DNA of 13,137 nt from Azoarcus sp. (GCA_031282905.1 JAITCV010000065.1:1-13137), one strand, 5' to 3'. Shown: positions 1 to 6,622, numbered from the stretch's first letter. Numbers and translations are program-made. Notes: generated by a model from the sequence alone, not told the origin.

Positions 1-338
1 AGCGCGCGGTTTTCGGAGTCGAAGCGCACCTTGCCAGCGGCATCGGTGACATAGACGCGGAGATCCATCCGTTCTTTCCTGATGCCGTAGATTTCGGCGG
101 CGGGCTGGCGCACGCGGGCAGAACGCACGGCGGCGGCAAAGACACCGTCATTGATACGCTCGAAGACGAGTTCGCTGGCCGCGAATTCGGCCAGCATCTG
201 CGAGGCGTCGACCAAGCTTTCTTCGGTGACCTGGCGAATGCCGGGTTCGATTTCGTCCATCACGGTGTCGAATACCAGCCACAGGGCAAGGCCAAGGACG
301 AGGAAATAACCGAGGAAAAAACGGATGTAGATGTTCAT
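1..338 (-). CDS. creC: Sensor histidine kinase CreC, N-terminal part (cut by window edge)
   Basis: This is the first 112 codons of a membrane sensor kinase that would phosphorylate CreB. The start is MNIYIRFFLGYFLVLGLALW, one transmembrane helix at about residues 5-23. A periplasmic sensor segment follows with PGIRQVTEESLVDASQMLAE, and then YGIRKERMDLRVYVTDAAGK leading to VRFDSEN. These match the CreC pattern (E. coli: PGVRRATEGTLIDTATLLAE, YVTDAQGKVLFDS) closely enough to name the family, and creB lies just upstream on the same strand. The HAMP and kinase domains lie outside the window. The ATG at 338 has no good Shine-Dalgarno; an in-frame GTG at 350 is an alternative. In most genomes creB and creC are nearly contiguous, whereas here about 305 bp of repeats separate them, so creC may need its own promoter or depend on readthrough. 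Confidence 0.88.
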   Translation of the reverse strand, partial: MNIYIRFFLGYFLVLGLALWLVFDTVMDEIEPGIRQVTEESLVDASQMLAEFAASELVFERINDGVFAAAVRSARVRQPAAEIYGIRKERMDLRVYVTDAAGKVRFDSENRA

Positions 339-643
339 GGGCGCATGCACTCGACAAGACCGCGTGGGGCTGGCCCCACGGTGGTTGCACAAATCTGATT
401 CTACAGATCGTGGTAGGGGCACGGCGCGCCGTGCCCCTACGTTGATGGGGCGACGCATGCGTCGCCCCTACAAATCCGCGCCGTTGCCGTGTTTCCAGAG
501 ATTTTCATGGTACTGACCCGCGTGGGGTCGGCTACCAGTTGTAGTCGGGGCCCGGCGCGCCGTGCCCCTACGTTGATAGGGCGACGCATGCGTCGCCCCT
601 ACAGTCAGGATGCCGACCCCACGGTGGCCCCACAAATCGGGTT
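339..643. repeat. Intergenic block of two related palindromic repeat units
   Basis: This gap between creC and creB is almost entirely repeat. I see no gene in it. Two units of similar architecture (361-471 and 519-653) are joined by about 47 bp of apparently unique sequence. Each holds two palindromes in the same order, separated by GTTGAT. Each is bordered by GTGGGG...CCCCAC type arms and a GATCTGTAGAA-containing module. A third copy lies at 6460-6538. Short reading frames here (peptides such as VGATHASP) come from the palindrome and are not genes. Confidence 0.85.
361..471. repeat. Interspersed repeat unit A
   Basis: Read on the minus strand, this unit contains the GCATGC palindrome (core 447-468), a perfect 28-bp palindrome with GGCGCGCC at its centre (413-440), then a module with GATCTGTAGAA followed by an ATTTGTG and GTGGGG stretch. 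The 28-bp palindrome has arms GTAGGGGCACGGCG and its exact complement. The GCATGC palindrome has 11-bp arms GGGGCGACGCA and complement. It could form strong hairpins in the creBC transcript. Confidence 0.85.
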
Positions 644-653
644 CTACAGATCG
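519..653. repeat. Interspersed repeat unit B, overlapping the creB 3' end
   Basis: This is a second copy of the same palindrome pair. The GGCGCGCC palindrome is decayed on its left arm (541-571). The GCATGC palindrome is intact (core 579-598). It is flanked by CGTGGGGTCGGC (521-532) and the inverted GCCGACCCCACG (612-623). Its last module, GATCTGTAGAACCCGATTTG on the minus strand, runs into creB and supplies the creB stop codon. Confidence 0.85.
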
Positions 654-1315
654 ACGCTGTATCCCAGGCCGCGGTGGGTGGTGATGGGGTCGCGCTCGGG
701 CAGCAGGGGGCGCAGTTTGGCGCGCAGGGTCTTGATGTGGGTGTCGACGGTGCGTTCCTCGGTTTCCTCGGCGTCTTGCCACACGCTGTCCATCAGCGCC
801 GCGCGGCTCATCACCCGCCCTGGGCGCTCCAGCAGGCAGGCGAACAGCATGTATTCATAACGGGTGAGATTCAGCCATTGGCCCTTGCAGGCGATGCGTT
901 TGCCTTCGTGATCGACCTGGAACAGCGGCGCGGGCAATGACGGTGGCGTTGCGACATGGGCGGTGCGGCGCAGGATGGCGCGCACGCGGGAGACCAGTTC
1001 GCGGGGGCTGAAGGGCTTGGTGACATAGTCGTCGGCGCCCAGTTCCAGTCCGATGACGCGGTCGATTTCTTCGCCGCGCGCGGTGAGAAAGAGAATGGGC
1101 ACGGAACGGTCACGGCGCAGTTCGCGGCAGACATCGAAACCGCTCATGTCCGGCAGGCCGACATCGAGAATGATGATGGAGTAGTCCGCCGCGCGCGCCT
1201 TTGCCACCGCTTCCTGCCCCAGTCCGCAGCGTTCGCAGGCGTAGCCCTCGGCACCGAGGGCGTAGGCCAGGGTATCGGCAATGGCCGGTTCGTCATCGAC
1301 GATCAGTATCTTCAT
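644..1315 (-). CDS. creB: Response regulator CreB (OmpR family)
   Basis: A 223-residue two-domain regulator. The receiver domain covers about residues 1-118, with acidic pocket D7-D8, phosphoacceptor D51 in ILDVGLPDMSGFD, switch T78 in FLTARG and K100 in YVTKPFSPREL. The OmpR/PhoB winged helix covers about 130-221 and ends in THIKTLRAKLRP and THRGLGYSVDL. It follows CreB almost block by block (E. coli: IADTLVYMLQQEG, GLPDISGFELC, MDSVWEDAQ, THRGMGYS). In enterobacteria, Pseudomonas and Aeromonas, CreBC responds to metabolic or cell-wall stress, which makes the divergent NagZ-like gene a plausible target. The ATG at 1315 lacks a clear Shine-Dalgarno. The last two codons and the stop (GAT CTG TAG) are identical to an interspersed repeat module, so the native C-terminus may have been replaced by a residue or two. 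Confidence 0.93.
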   Translation of the reverse strand: MKILIVDDEPAIADTLAYALGAEGYACERCGLGQEAVAKARAADYSIIILDVGLPDMSGFDVCRELRRDRSVPILFLTARGEEIDRVIGLELGADDYVTKPFSPRELVSRVRAILRRTAHVATPPSLPAPLFQVDHEGKRIACKGQWLNLTRYEYMLFACLLERPGRVMSRAALMDSVWQDAEETEERTVDTHIKTLRAKLRPLLPERDPITTHRGLGYSVDL

Positions 1316-1342
1316 GGGCGAATGCTACCGCCACACATTCGC

Positions 1343-1380
1343 TTCACAAAACCCCCTTTTCCCCTTTCCGCGCAGTTCAC
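1343..1380. promoter_or_regulatory. Two TTCAC boxes, possible CreB sites
   Basis: TTCAC occurs at 1343-1347 and 1376-1380 in the 113-bp divergent gap between creB and the GH3 gene. The described CreB site in E. coli is two TTCAC boxes with six bases between them. Here the start-to-start spacing is 33 bp, three times the canonical 11, so the boxes are on one helix face but not in the standard arrangement. The assignment is inference only. Confidence 0.3.
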
Positions 1381-1406
1381 AGACCTTGCCCATGATGGCG
1401 AGGTCT
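1381..1406. promoter_or_regulatory. Inverted repeat in the leader of the GH3 operon
   Basis: Arms AGACCTTGCC and GGCGAGGTCT surround the loop CATGAT, giving a 10-bp stem with a single G-U pair in RNA. It starts directly after the second TTCAC box and ends 11 bp before the Shine-Dalgarno (GGAG at 1418-1421) of the GH3 gene. It could be an operator dyad or a 5'-leader hairpin. No U-tract follows, so it is not a typical terminator. Confidence 0.45.
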
Positions 1407-1428
1407 GGCCGCGAAAAGGAGAAAGACC

Positions 1429-2808
1429 GTGAAGACATTCTGGGCGCGCATTTCGTCATTGCTGCGCATGGCGTTCATCTGGAGCGTGCTGTCGGCAATC
1501 GGGCTGGTAGCGTGGCACCTCAAACATCCGATGCTGTTTTTCTGGCGCGGGGTGGAGACGCCGGTGTTGTTGCTGCTCGCGGCGGCGGGCGCGTTTTTCG
1601 CGCTGCGCGCCTGGCGGCAGCCGGGGTGGCGCAAGCTGGAAGCGGGATTACGCCTGATGGTTTGTTGCTTGTTGCTCGCGCTGATCCTCGGGCAGGAAGG
1701 CTGGTTCCGCTGGCAGCAGTATCAGGTGCGGCAGGCCAGCGGGGCGATGAGGATCGTCGGGCGTCATTTCGTCGTCGGGCTGCGTGATTTCGATGAGGTC
1801 AAGCCGCTGGCCGAACGCGGCTTGATCGGCGGCATCTACCTCACCCGGCGCAACTTGCGCGGCGAAGATGTCGGCAGTCTGCGGCGCAAGATCGATGAAC
1901 TGCAAGCCTTGCGCCAGAAAGCGGGCCTGATGCCGCTTTTCGTCATGGCGGACCAGGAAGGCGGCGAGGTTGCCCACCTGTCGCCCTTGCTCGAACCGCT
2001 GCCCGCGCTCGCCACCCTGGTGACGGAAGGCAGCGCCGAGAGCCTGGAGGCGCGCGCCCACGCTTATGGCGAGCGTCAGGGACGGGCGATGGCGGCCCTG
2101 GGTATCAACATGAACCTTGCTCCGGTAGTCGACCTGAAGCCAATGCACAATGGGTATTGGCTCAACCTGCACACCTTGATCGAACGCCGCGCCATCGCCG
2201 CCGATCCGCATATCGTGCTGCGGGTGGCCTCGGCGTATGGCGCGGGTTTGAACGACAGCGGCATCCAGCCCACGGTCAAGCATTTCCCTGGCCTGGGGCG
2301 GGTTCTGGCCGATACGCATCTGGTCAAGGCCAACCTGAACCTGGCGCCCGAGGAACGCGCCGCCGACTGGCTGCCCTTCCGCGAGGTCACGGCCCGTACC
2401 GGCGCGGCGATGATGCTGGCCCATGTCGGTTTGCCGGACATCGATCCGGAACGGCCGGTGTCCCAATCGCGCAAGGTTGTGCAGGGTATTCTGCGTCATG
2501 ACAAAGGCGAAGGATGGAATTACCAGGGCATTTTGATCACCGACGACATGAACATGGGTGCGGCATACTATGACGGAATCGGGCGGGCGGTGACGCGGGC
2601 GCTGGACGCGGGGGTGGATCTGGTGCTGGTGTCCTACGATCCGGATCAGTATTACCGCGCGCTCCATGACGCGGCCAAGAATTGGCGTCTCGACAGGATC
2701 GACAACACGCTCGAAGTCGAGAGCGCGATGCGGCTACAGCGATTCTGGGATGAGAAGGCGCGAACGCCCACCGCGTTGCAACAAGCTTCGATCATGGGAG
2801 AACAATGA
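1429..2808 (+). CDS. Membrane-anchored glycoside hydrolase family 3 protein (NagZ-like)
   Basis: A 459-residue protein with a GTG start, preceded by AAGGAGAAAG at good spacing. Three transmembrane helices (about residues 14-30, 43-62 and 74-91) come first. The arginines before TM1 and between TM2 and TM3 (RAWRQPGWRK) put the C-terminal catalytic domain outside the cytoplasm. The GH3 domain covers about 105-440. It has D175 in ADQEGG, the R253-R254 segment, K284-H285-F-P-G, the loop D295-T-H297 that carries the acid/base histidine in NagZ, and the nucleophile region ITDDMNM (D372, followed by D373). NagZ enzymes are soluble cytoplasmic N-acetylglucosaminidases without the helices, so this is a related but differently located enzyme. 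The usual EGGRVxR motif is EGGEVAH here (E180, H183), which may alter substrate binding. The stop overlaps the start of the next gene. Substrate unproven; peptidoglycan is likely. Confidence 0.85.
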   Translation: MKTFWARISSLLRMAFIWSVLSAIGLVAWHLKHPMLFFWRGVETPVLLLLAAAGAFFALRAWRQPGWRKLEAGLRLMVCCLLLALILGQEGWFRWQQYQVRQASGAMRIVGRHFVVGLRDFDEVKPLAERGLIGGIYLTRRNLRGEDVGSLRRKIDELQALRQKAGLMPLFVMADQEGGEVAHLSPLLEPLPALATLVTEGSAESLEARAHAYGERQGRAMAALGINMNLAPVVDLKPMHNGYWLNLHTLIERRAIAADPHIVLRVASAYGAGLNDSGIQPTVKHFPGLGRVLADTHLVKANLNLAPEERAADWLPFREVTARTGAAMMLAHVGLPDIDPERPVSQSRKVVQGILRHDKGEGWNYQGILITDDMNMGAAYYDGIGRAVTRALDAGVDLVLVSYDPDQYYRALHDAAKNWRLDRIDNTLEVESAMRLQRFWDEKARTPTALQQASIMGEQ

Positions 2809-4997
2809 TGATCATGAACATCAACCATCTGAACGGCATGGTGCCGGCCCATCGTCCGGCCGCTTCGTTCGGGCGGAAACTGACGTCCGCGCTCATGGCG
2901 ATCTTCATCCTGGCCGTGCCGTCCATGGCCGAGGCCAGCCATGAGGCCGATCTGGCGGAAAAAACCGCCAGTCCGTATTTCTTCCTGCCCGATGGCAACC
3001 CCGCGATCGACGCCTTGCCCCTGGCATCGACCGAGGTCGATGCGCGCATCGTCGGGGTGATCGCCGATGTCACCGTCACTCAGGTCTACAAGAATGCGGG
3101 CCAGCGCCCGATCGAGGCGCAATATGTATTTCCCGCTTCGACGCGCGCCGCCGTCCATGCGATGACGGTCAGGGTCGAGAACCGGATCATCACGGCGGAA
3201 ATCCGTGAGAAAGAGCAGGCGAAGCAGGAATACGAACAGGCGAAAAGCGAGGGCAAGACCGCGGCGCTGCTGGAAGAGCACCGTCCCAACGTCTTCCAGA
3301 TGAACGTTGCCAATATCCTGCCGGGCGAAGAAGTCCAGGTTGAATTGCGCTATACCGAATTGCTGCGGCCCGAGAGCGGACGTTACCAGTTTGTCTTTCC
3401 CTCCGTGGTCGGCCCGCGCTACAACAGCCCGCGCGCCAGCCACAACAGTTCGCGCGCCAACGATGACAATGCGCGCGCCAGCGATGACCATGACGATAAA
3501 GATGATGCCAGCGGCAACGATTGGGTCGAGCAGGCTTATTTGTTCGAGGAGGCGGCGGTGAGGCCACCGGCCTTCAATCTCCAGGTAAGGCTGGATACCC
3601 CGATCGCAATCAAGGATCTGCGCTCGCCGTCTCATGAAATAGAGATAAGCCGCACGAACGATCGCCGCGCCACGGTGCGTCTGGGACAGGACAGGAGCGA
3701 AAACGGGGACAAGCGCGCGGACGACCGCGATTTCATCCTGGATTACCAGTTGGCGGGCGCGGCGATCGAATCCGGCGTCATGATCGCGCGCGGGCCGGAA
3801 GCGGACGGGGAGAATTTTTTCCTCGCCATGATCGAGCCGCCCAAAGCCACGCCGCCCGAAGTCGTTACCCCCAGGGAATATATCTTCGTGGTGGATGTAT
3901 CCGGCTCGATGCACGGTTTTCCGCTTGACACGGCCAAGAGCATGGTGCGTGAGCTCATCGGCGGCCTGCGTCCAAGCGATACCTTCAACGTATTGCTGTT
4001 CTCGGGCAGCAGCCGTTTCATGAGCGAGCGATCCGTCCCGGCCACCCGGAAAAATATCGTGCACGCGCTCCGCCTCATCGACGGCGAAAGCGGCGGCGGC
4101 GGCACGGAATTGATACCCGCCTTGCGCAAGGTTTATGCGCAGGACGCGGCAGCGGACATCTCACGCAGCATCGTGGTGATCACCGATGGCTTTGTGGTGG
4201 TGGAAGACGAGGCGTTTCGCCTGGTGAGGGGCCATCTCGACCAAGCCAACCTGTTTGCCTTCGGCATCGGCAGCTCGGTGAACCGGCATTTGATCGAAGG
4301 GCTGGCGCGCGCGGGCATGGGCGAAGCTTTCGTCATCACGAACAGCCATGATGCGCCCGCGCAAGCCAAGCGTTTTCGCCAGATGATCGAGTCTCCGGTA
4401 CTGACCCACATCAAGCTTGGTTTCGAAGGCATCAAAGTCCATGACATGACGCCGGAGAGCGTACCCGACGTGCTCGGCGAACGTCCGGTGATCTTGTTCG
4501 GCAAATGGCGCGACTCGCCAGCGGCGCAAGCGCGGCGACTGATCATCGATGGGCAAAGCGCGCGCGGCGCTTATCACGCGACGCTGCCGCTGACGGAAGC
4601 GGCGGCCAGTCTTAATGACGAAGGAATGCGCTTCAGCGCGCTGCGCCAGCTTTGGGCGCGGCAGAAGATCAGCGATCTCGGCGACCGGGAAAACATGGAC
4701 GGCAATATCTTGCGCCAGGAAATCGTCCAGGTCGGTCTCGAATACGGCCTGCTCAGCCGCTATACCAGTTTCATCGCGGTCGACCAAGTCGTGCGCGCCG
4801 ATGGCGACGGCACGGTCACGGTCAAGCAGCCGCTCCCCCTGCCCAGCGGGGTCGGCCCGCTGGCCGTCGGCGGCGGCACATATGTGCCGGGCACGCCGGA
4901 GCCCGCCCCCATCGGCGCGCTGCTCGTTGCCCTGTCCATGCTGGCGATGATCGCGCGGCGGCGACAAAGACAGCGCAACCATCGGATGACGTCGTGA
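2805..4997 (+). CDS. VIT and von Willebrand A domain protein with PEP-CTERM sorting signal
   Basis: A 730-residue secreted protein, probably an exosortase substrate. A signal peptide covers about 1-45, with basic FGRK, hydrophobic LTSALMAIFILAVP and an AEA cleavage region. The VIT domain is about 50-205 (VTVTQVYKNAGQRPIEAQYV, KSEGKTAALLEEHRPNVFQM). A Ser/Asn/Asp-rich insert encoded by 21-bp repeats is at about 207-235. The vWA domain is about 357-530 with a complete MIDAS: D364-x-S366-x-S368, T434 in GGGTEL and D461 in TDG. The C-terminus has P698-E699-P700, a hydrophobic helix (about 703-718) and an RRRQRQR tail, the tripartite PEP-CTERM layout. It is translationally coupled to the GH3 gene (ATGA overlap); the ATG at 2808 has slightly better spacing from GGGAG than the one at 2805. 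The exosortase gene follows. Its role is unknown; eukaryotic VIT/vWA relatives bind matrix components, and bacterial ones are usually envelope-associated. Confidence 0.88.
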   Translation: MMIMNINHLNGMVPAHRPAASFGRKLTSALMAIFILAVPSMAEASHEADLAEKTASPYFFLPDGNPAIDALPLASTEVDARIVGVIADVTVTQVYKNAGQRPIEAQYVFPASTRAAVHAMTVRVENRIITAEIREKEQAKQEYEQAKSEGKTAALLEEHRPNVFQMNVANILPGEEVQVELRYTELLRPESGRYQFVFPSVVGPRYNSPRASHNSSRANDDNARASDDHDDKDDASGNDWVEQAYLFEEAAVRPPAFNLQVRLDTPIAIKDLRSPSHEIEISRTNDRRATVRLGQDRSENGDKRADDRDFILDYQLAGAAIESGVMIARGPEADGENFFLAMIEPPKATPPEVVTPREYIFVVDVSGSMHGFPLDTAKSMVRELIGGLRPSDTFNVLLFSGSSRFMSERSVPATRKNIVHALRLIDGESGGGGTELIPALRKVYAQDAAADISRSIVVITDGFVVVEDEAFRLVRGHLDQANLFAFGIGSSVNRHLIEGLARAGMGEAFVITNSHDAPAQAKRFRQMIESPVLTHIKLGFEGIKVHDMTPESVPDVLGERPVILFGKWRDSPAAQARRLIIDGQSARGAYHATLPLTEAAASLNDEGMRFSALRQLWARQKISDLGDRENMDGNILRQEIVQVGLEYGLLSRYTSFIAVDQVVRADGDGTVTVKQPLPLPSGVGPLAVGGGTYVPGTPEPAPIGALLVALSMLAMIARRRQRQRNHRMTS
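3430..3492 (+). repeat. Three 21-bp in-frame tandem repeats
   Basis: Three units starting at 3430, 3451 and 3472 each begin CGCGCGCCA. They encode heptads starting RAS, RAN and RAS in a hydrophilic Asp/Asn/Ser-rich linker between the VIT and vWA domains. The repeat keeps frame, so copy number can change without breaking the protein. Confidence 0.8.
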
Positions 4998-5017
4998 GCT
5001 GAGGACGGAAGCATCCT

Positions 5018-5057
5018 GGGAGCGCGGGCATCTTGCCCGCAGGACGCCTGCGCTCCC
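5018..5057. repeat. Cruciform-type palindromic repeat between target gene and exosortase
   Basis: Outer arms GGGAGCGC (5018-5025) and GCGCTCCC (5050-5057) enclose an inner hairpin GCGGGCA-TCT-TGCCCGC (5024-5040). It has no U-tract, so it looks like a REP-type intergenic element rather than a terminator. It lies 20 bp after the VIT gene stop and 29 bp before the exosortase start. It could stabilise the upstream mRNA or tune the level of the exosortase relative to its target. Confidence 0.75.
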
Positions 5058-5086
5058 GACCAAGCATCGCAACACGGAAAAAGATC

Positions 5087-6463
5087 ATGAATGCCATTCT
5101 TCGACATGGACGCTTTCCGCCGCTGGGCTGGCTGATGCTGCTCGCGGTGGCCTTGTGGCCGCAGATACGGTGGATGGCGCAACGGATGGGCGATGGTTCG
5201 GACGATCCGCTGGGCATCGTCGCCTGGGGAGCGCTCGCCGTACTGGGCTGGCGCTATCGCCGCCATTTGTACGAACTGCCGCATCCGGGCTGGTCGGGCG
5301 TGGCGCTGGTGTCGACCCTGCTGGCGACGGTCGCCTGGGGACATGCGCCGCCCATGGTTTCCGCCCTGTTCGCGGCCACGGCGTTCGCGGCGGGCTTGCT
5401 TGCGTTTTTGCCGGCCATGGTGGGCAGCGCGCCGGTTCTCGGTCTGGCGCTGTTGTCCCTGCCGCTGATGGCTTCACTCCAGTTTTACGCGGGCTATCCA
5501 TTGCGCCTGGTCGCCGCCGAATTGAGCCGCTGGCTGCTGATGCCCTGGTTCGATGTCGCGCGCGATGGCGTGGCGCTCAAGCTCGATGGACAACTGCTCC
5601 TGGTCGATGCCGCTTGTTCTGGCGTGCAATTGGTGTGGTTCGGTTATTTCACCGCCTGCGTCGGCGCGCTCCTGTGCGGATGCGGCAATCGGCATTTTTT
5701 TGCCCGGCTGCCACTCGTCGGCGGGCTGGTGTTGCTGGGAAACGTCGTGCGCAATGCCGTGCTGTTGGCCGCGCAAGCCGATGGTCAGACGGTGGCCGAT
5801 TGGCTGCATCAGGGCGTCGGCCTGGTCGTGCTTGCCGGCGTCTGCGTGATGATCGCCTGGATAATGACGAACACATCATCGCGCACGACAGGCGCGCATG
5901 GGTCAATGAATGAGCTCAGGGTGGCCGGATACCGCAAGGCCACGCTGGCGCTGCTCTTGTTCCTGCCCGCGTGCGCGCTCTGGCACCTGCCGGGCACGTC
6001 CGCCGCAAACGCGGCCACGGAGGCGGCCACGGCAGCGGCGGAGGCGGTGGCAATCCCGAAAGCATGGGAAGGCCGTCCCTTGCATCCGCTTGCCCTCTCC
6101 AAGGTGGAGCAACGTTTCGCCCAAGGCTTCCCCGGCAAGATCGCCCGCCTGAGCGATGGGCAAAACGTGCTGATCTGGCGTCACGTCACCCAGGCCACCC
6201 GCATGCTGCATCCCGCCACCGATTGCTACCGCGCCATGGGCTGGCGCATCCGCGACGAGCAACTGGAGATGAGCGCCTGGGAAAAACGCTGGCGCTGTTT
6301 CACCGCCGAACTTGCCAGCGAAAACAAAACCTTGCGCGTTTGCGAACGCATCGAAGATGCGAACGGGCAGGCTTACACCGACACTTCCGCATGGTATTGG
6401 GCCGCAATCACCGGCCAATCCACCGGCCCCTGGCAGGCAATCACGGTAGCCAGCGCGATGTAG
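5087..6463 (+). CDS. Exosortase fused to an EpsI-like C-terminal domain
   Basis: A 458-residue multi-pass inner-membrane protein predicted to cut and transfer PEP-CTERM proteins. The exosortase core (about residues 10-265) has several helices and the three family residues: C177 in DAACSGVQL, R222 in NVVRNAVLL and H241 in LHQGVGL. A further helix at about 285-303 leads to a periplasmic region with HPATDCYRAMGW (C380), which resembles the EpsI domain often fused to or encoded beside exosortases. I chose the ATG at 5087 because GGAAAA precedes it at good spacing. An upstream in-frame TTG at 5033 lies inside a palindromic repeat and would add 18 non-hydrophobic residues. The only candidate target in view is the neighbouring VIT/vWA protein, which suggests a dedicated one-target enzyme. 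The stop codon TAG lies within an interspersed palindrome. Confidence 0.88.
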   Translation: MNAILRHGRFPPLGWLMLLAVALWPQIRWMAQRMGDGSDDPLGIVAWGALAVLGWRYRRHLYELPHPGWSGVALVSTLLATVAWGHAPPMVSALFAATAFAAGLLAFLPAMVGSAPVLGLALLSLPLMASLQFYAGYPLRLVAAELSRWLLMPWFDVARDGVALKLDGQLLLVDAACSGVQLVWFGYFTACVGALLCGCGNRHFFARLPLVGGLVLLGNVVRNAVLLAAQADGQTVADWLHQGVGLVVLAGVCVMIAWIMTNTSSRTTGAHGSMNELRVAGYRKATLALLLFLPACALWHLPGTSAANAATEAATAAAEAVAIPKAWEGRPLHPLALSKVEQRFAQGFPGKIARLSDGQNVLIWRHVTQATRMLHPATDCYRAMGWRIRDEQLEMSAWEKRWRCFTAELASENKTLRVCERIEDANGQAYTDTSAWYWAAITGQSTGPWQAITVASAM

Positions 6464-6538
6464 GGGCGACGCATGCGTCGCCCCTACGATCTGTAGAACC
6501 CGATTTGTGGAACCCTCGTGGGGGTCGGCATCCTGCCG
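6460..6538. repeat. Interspersed repeat unit C at the exosortase 3' end
   Basis: A perfect 28-bp palindrome (6460-6487, arms GTAGGGGCGACGCA and complement) is followed by the GATCTGTAGAACCCGATTTG module (6488-6507) and GTCGGCATCCTG. It is the third copy of the family found at 361-653, but with the modules joined in a different order and orientation. The exosortase stop codon TAG is bases 2-4 of the palindrome. Confidence 0.88.
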
Positions 6539-6594
6539 GCCAATCTCGATCTCTTCAGCGGCACTTTGTGCCATCTGCATTGCTGGCCGCCAAC

Positions 6595-6622
6595 AAAAAA
6601 CCCCGCTGACGCGGGGTTTTTT
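6595..6622. terminator. Bidirectional rho-independent terminator
   Basis: AAAAAA, stem CCCCGC, loop TGAC, stem GCGGGG, then TTTTTT. The U-tract is present on both strands. It closes the minus-strand rpmH-rnpA-yidC operon 24 bp after the yidC stop and also stops plus-strand transcripts leaving the exosortase gene. The stretch 6539-6594 before it holds nothing I recognise. Confidence 0.93.

Noticed and set aside
331..860. Short open frames with GATHASP or ARRAPT peptides
   Set aside because: They are translations of the interspersed palindromes, not genes.
2652..4064. 470-codon minus-strand open frame opposite the VIT/vWA gene
   Set aside because: The translation is rich in Arg/Gly/Asp/His without family features, and the plus frame has complete VIT and MIDAS motifs.
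5033..5086. TTG start extending the exosortase by 18 residues
   Set aside because: It lies in a palindromic repeat without a ribosome site; the ATG at 5087 has GGAAAA at proper spacing.
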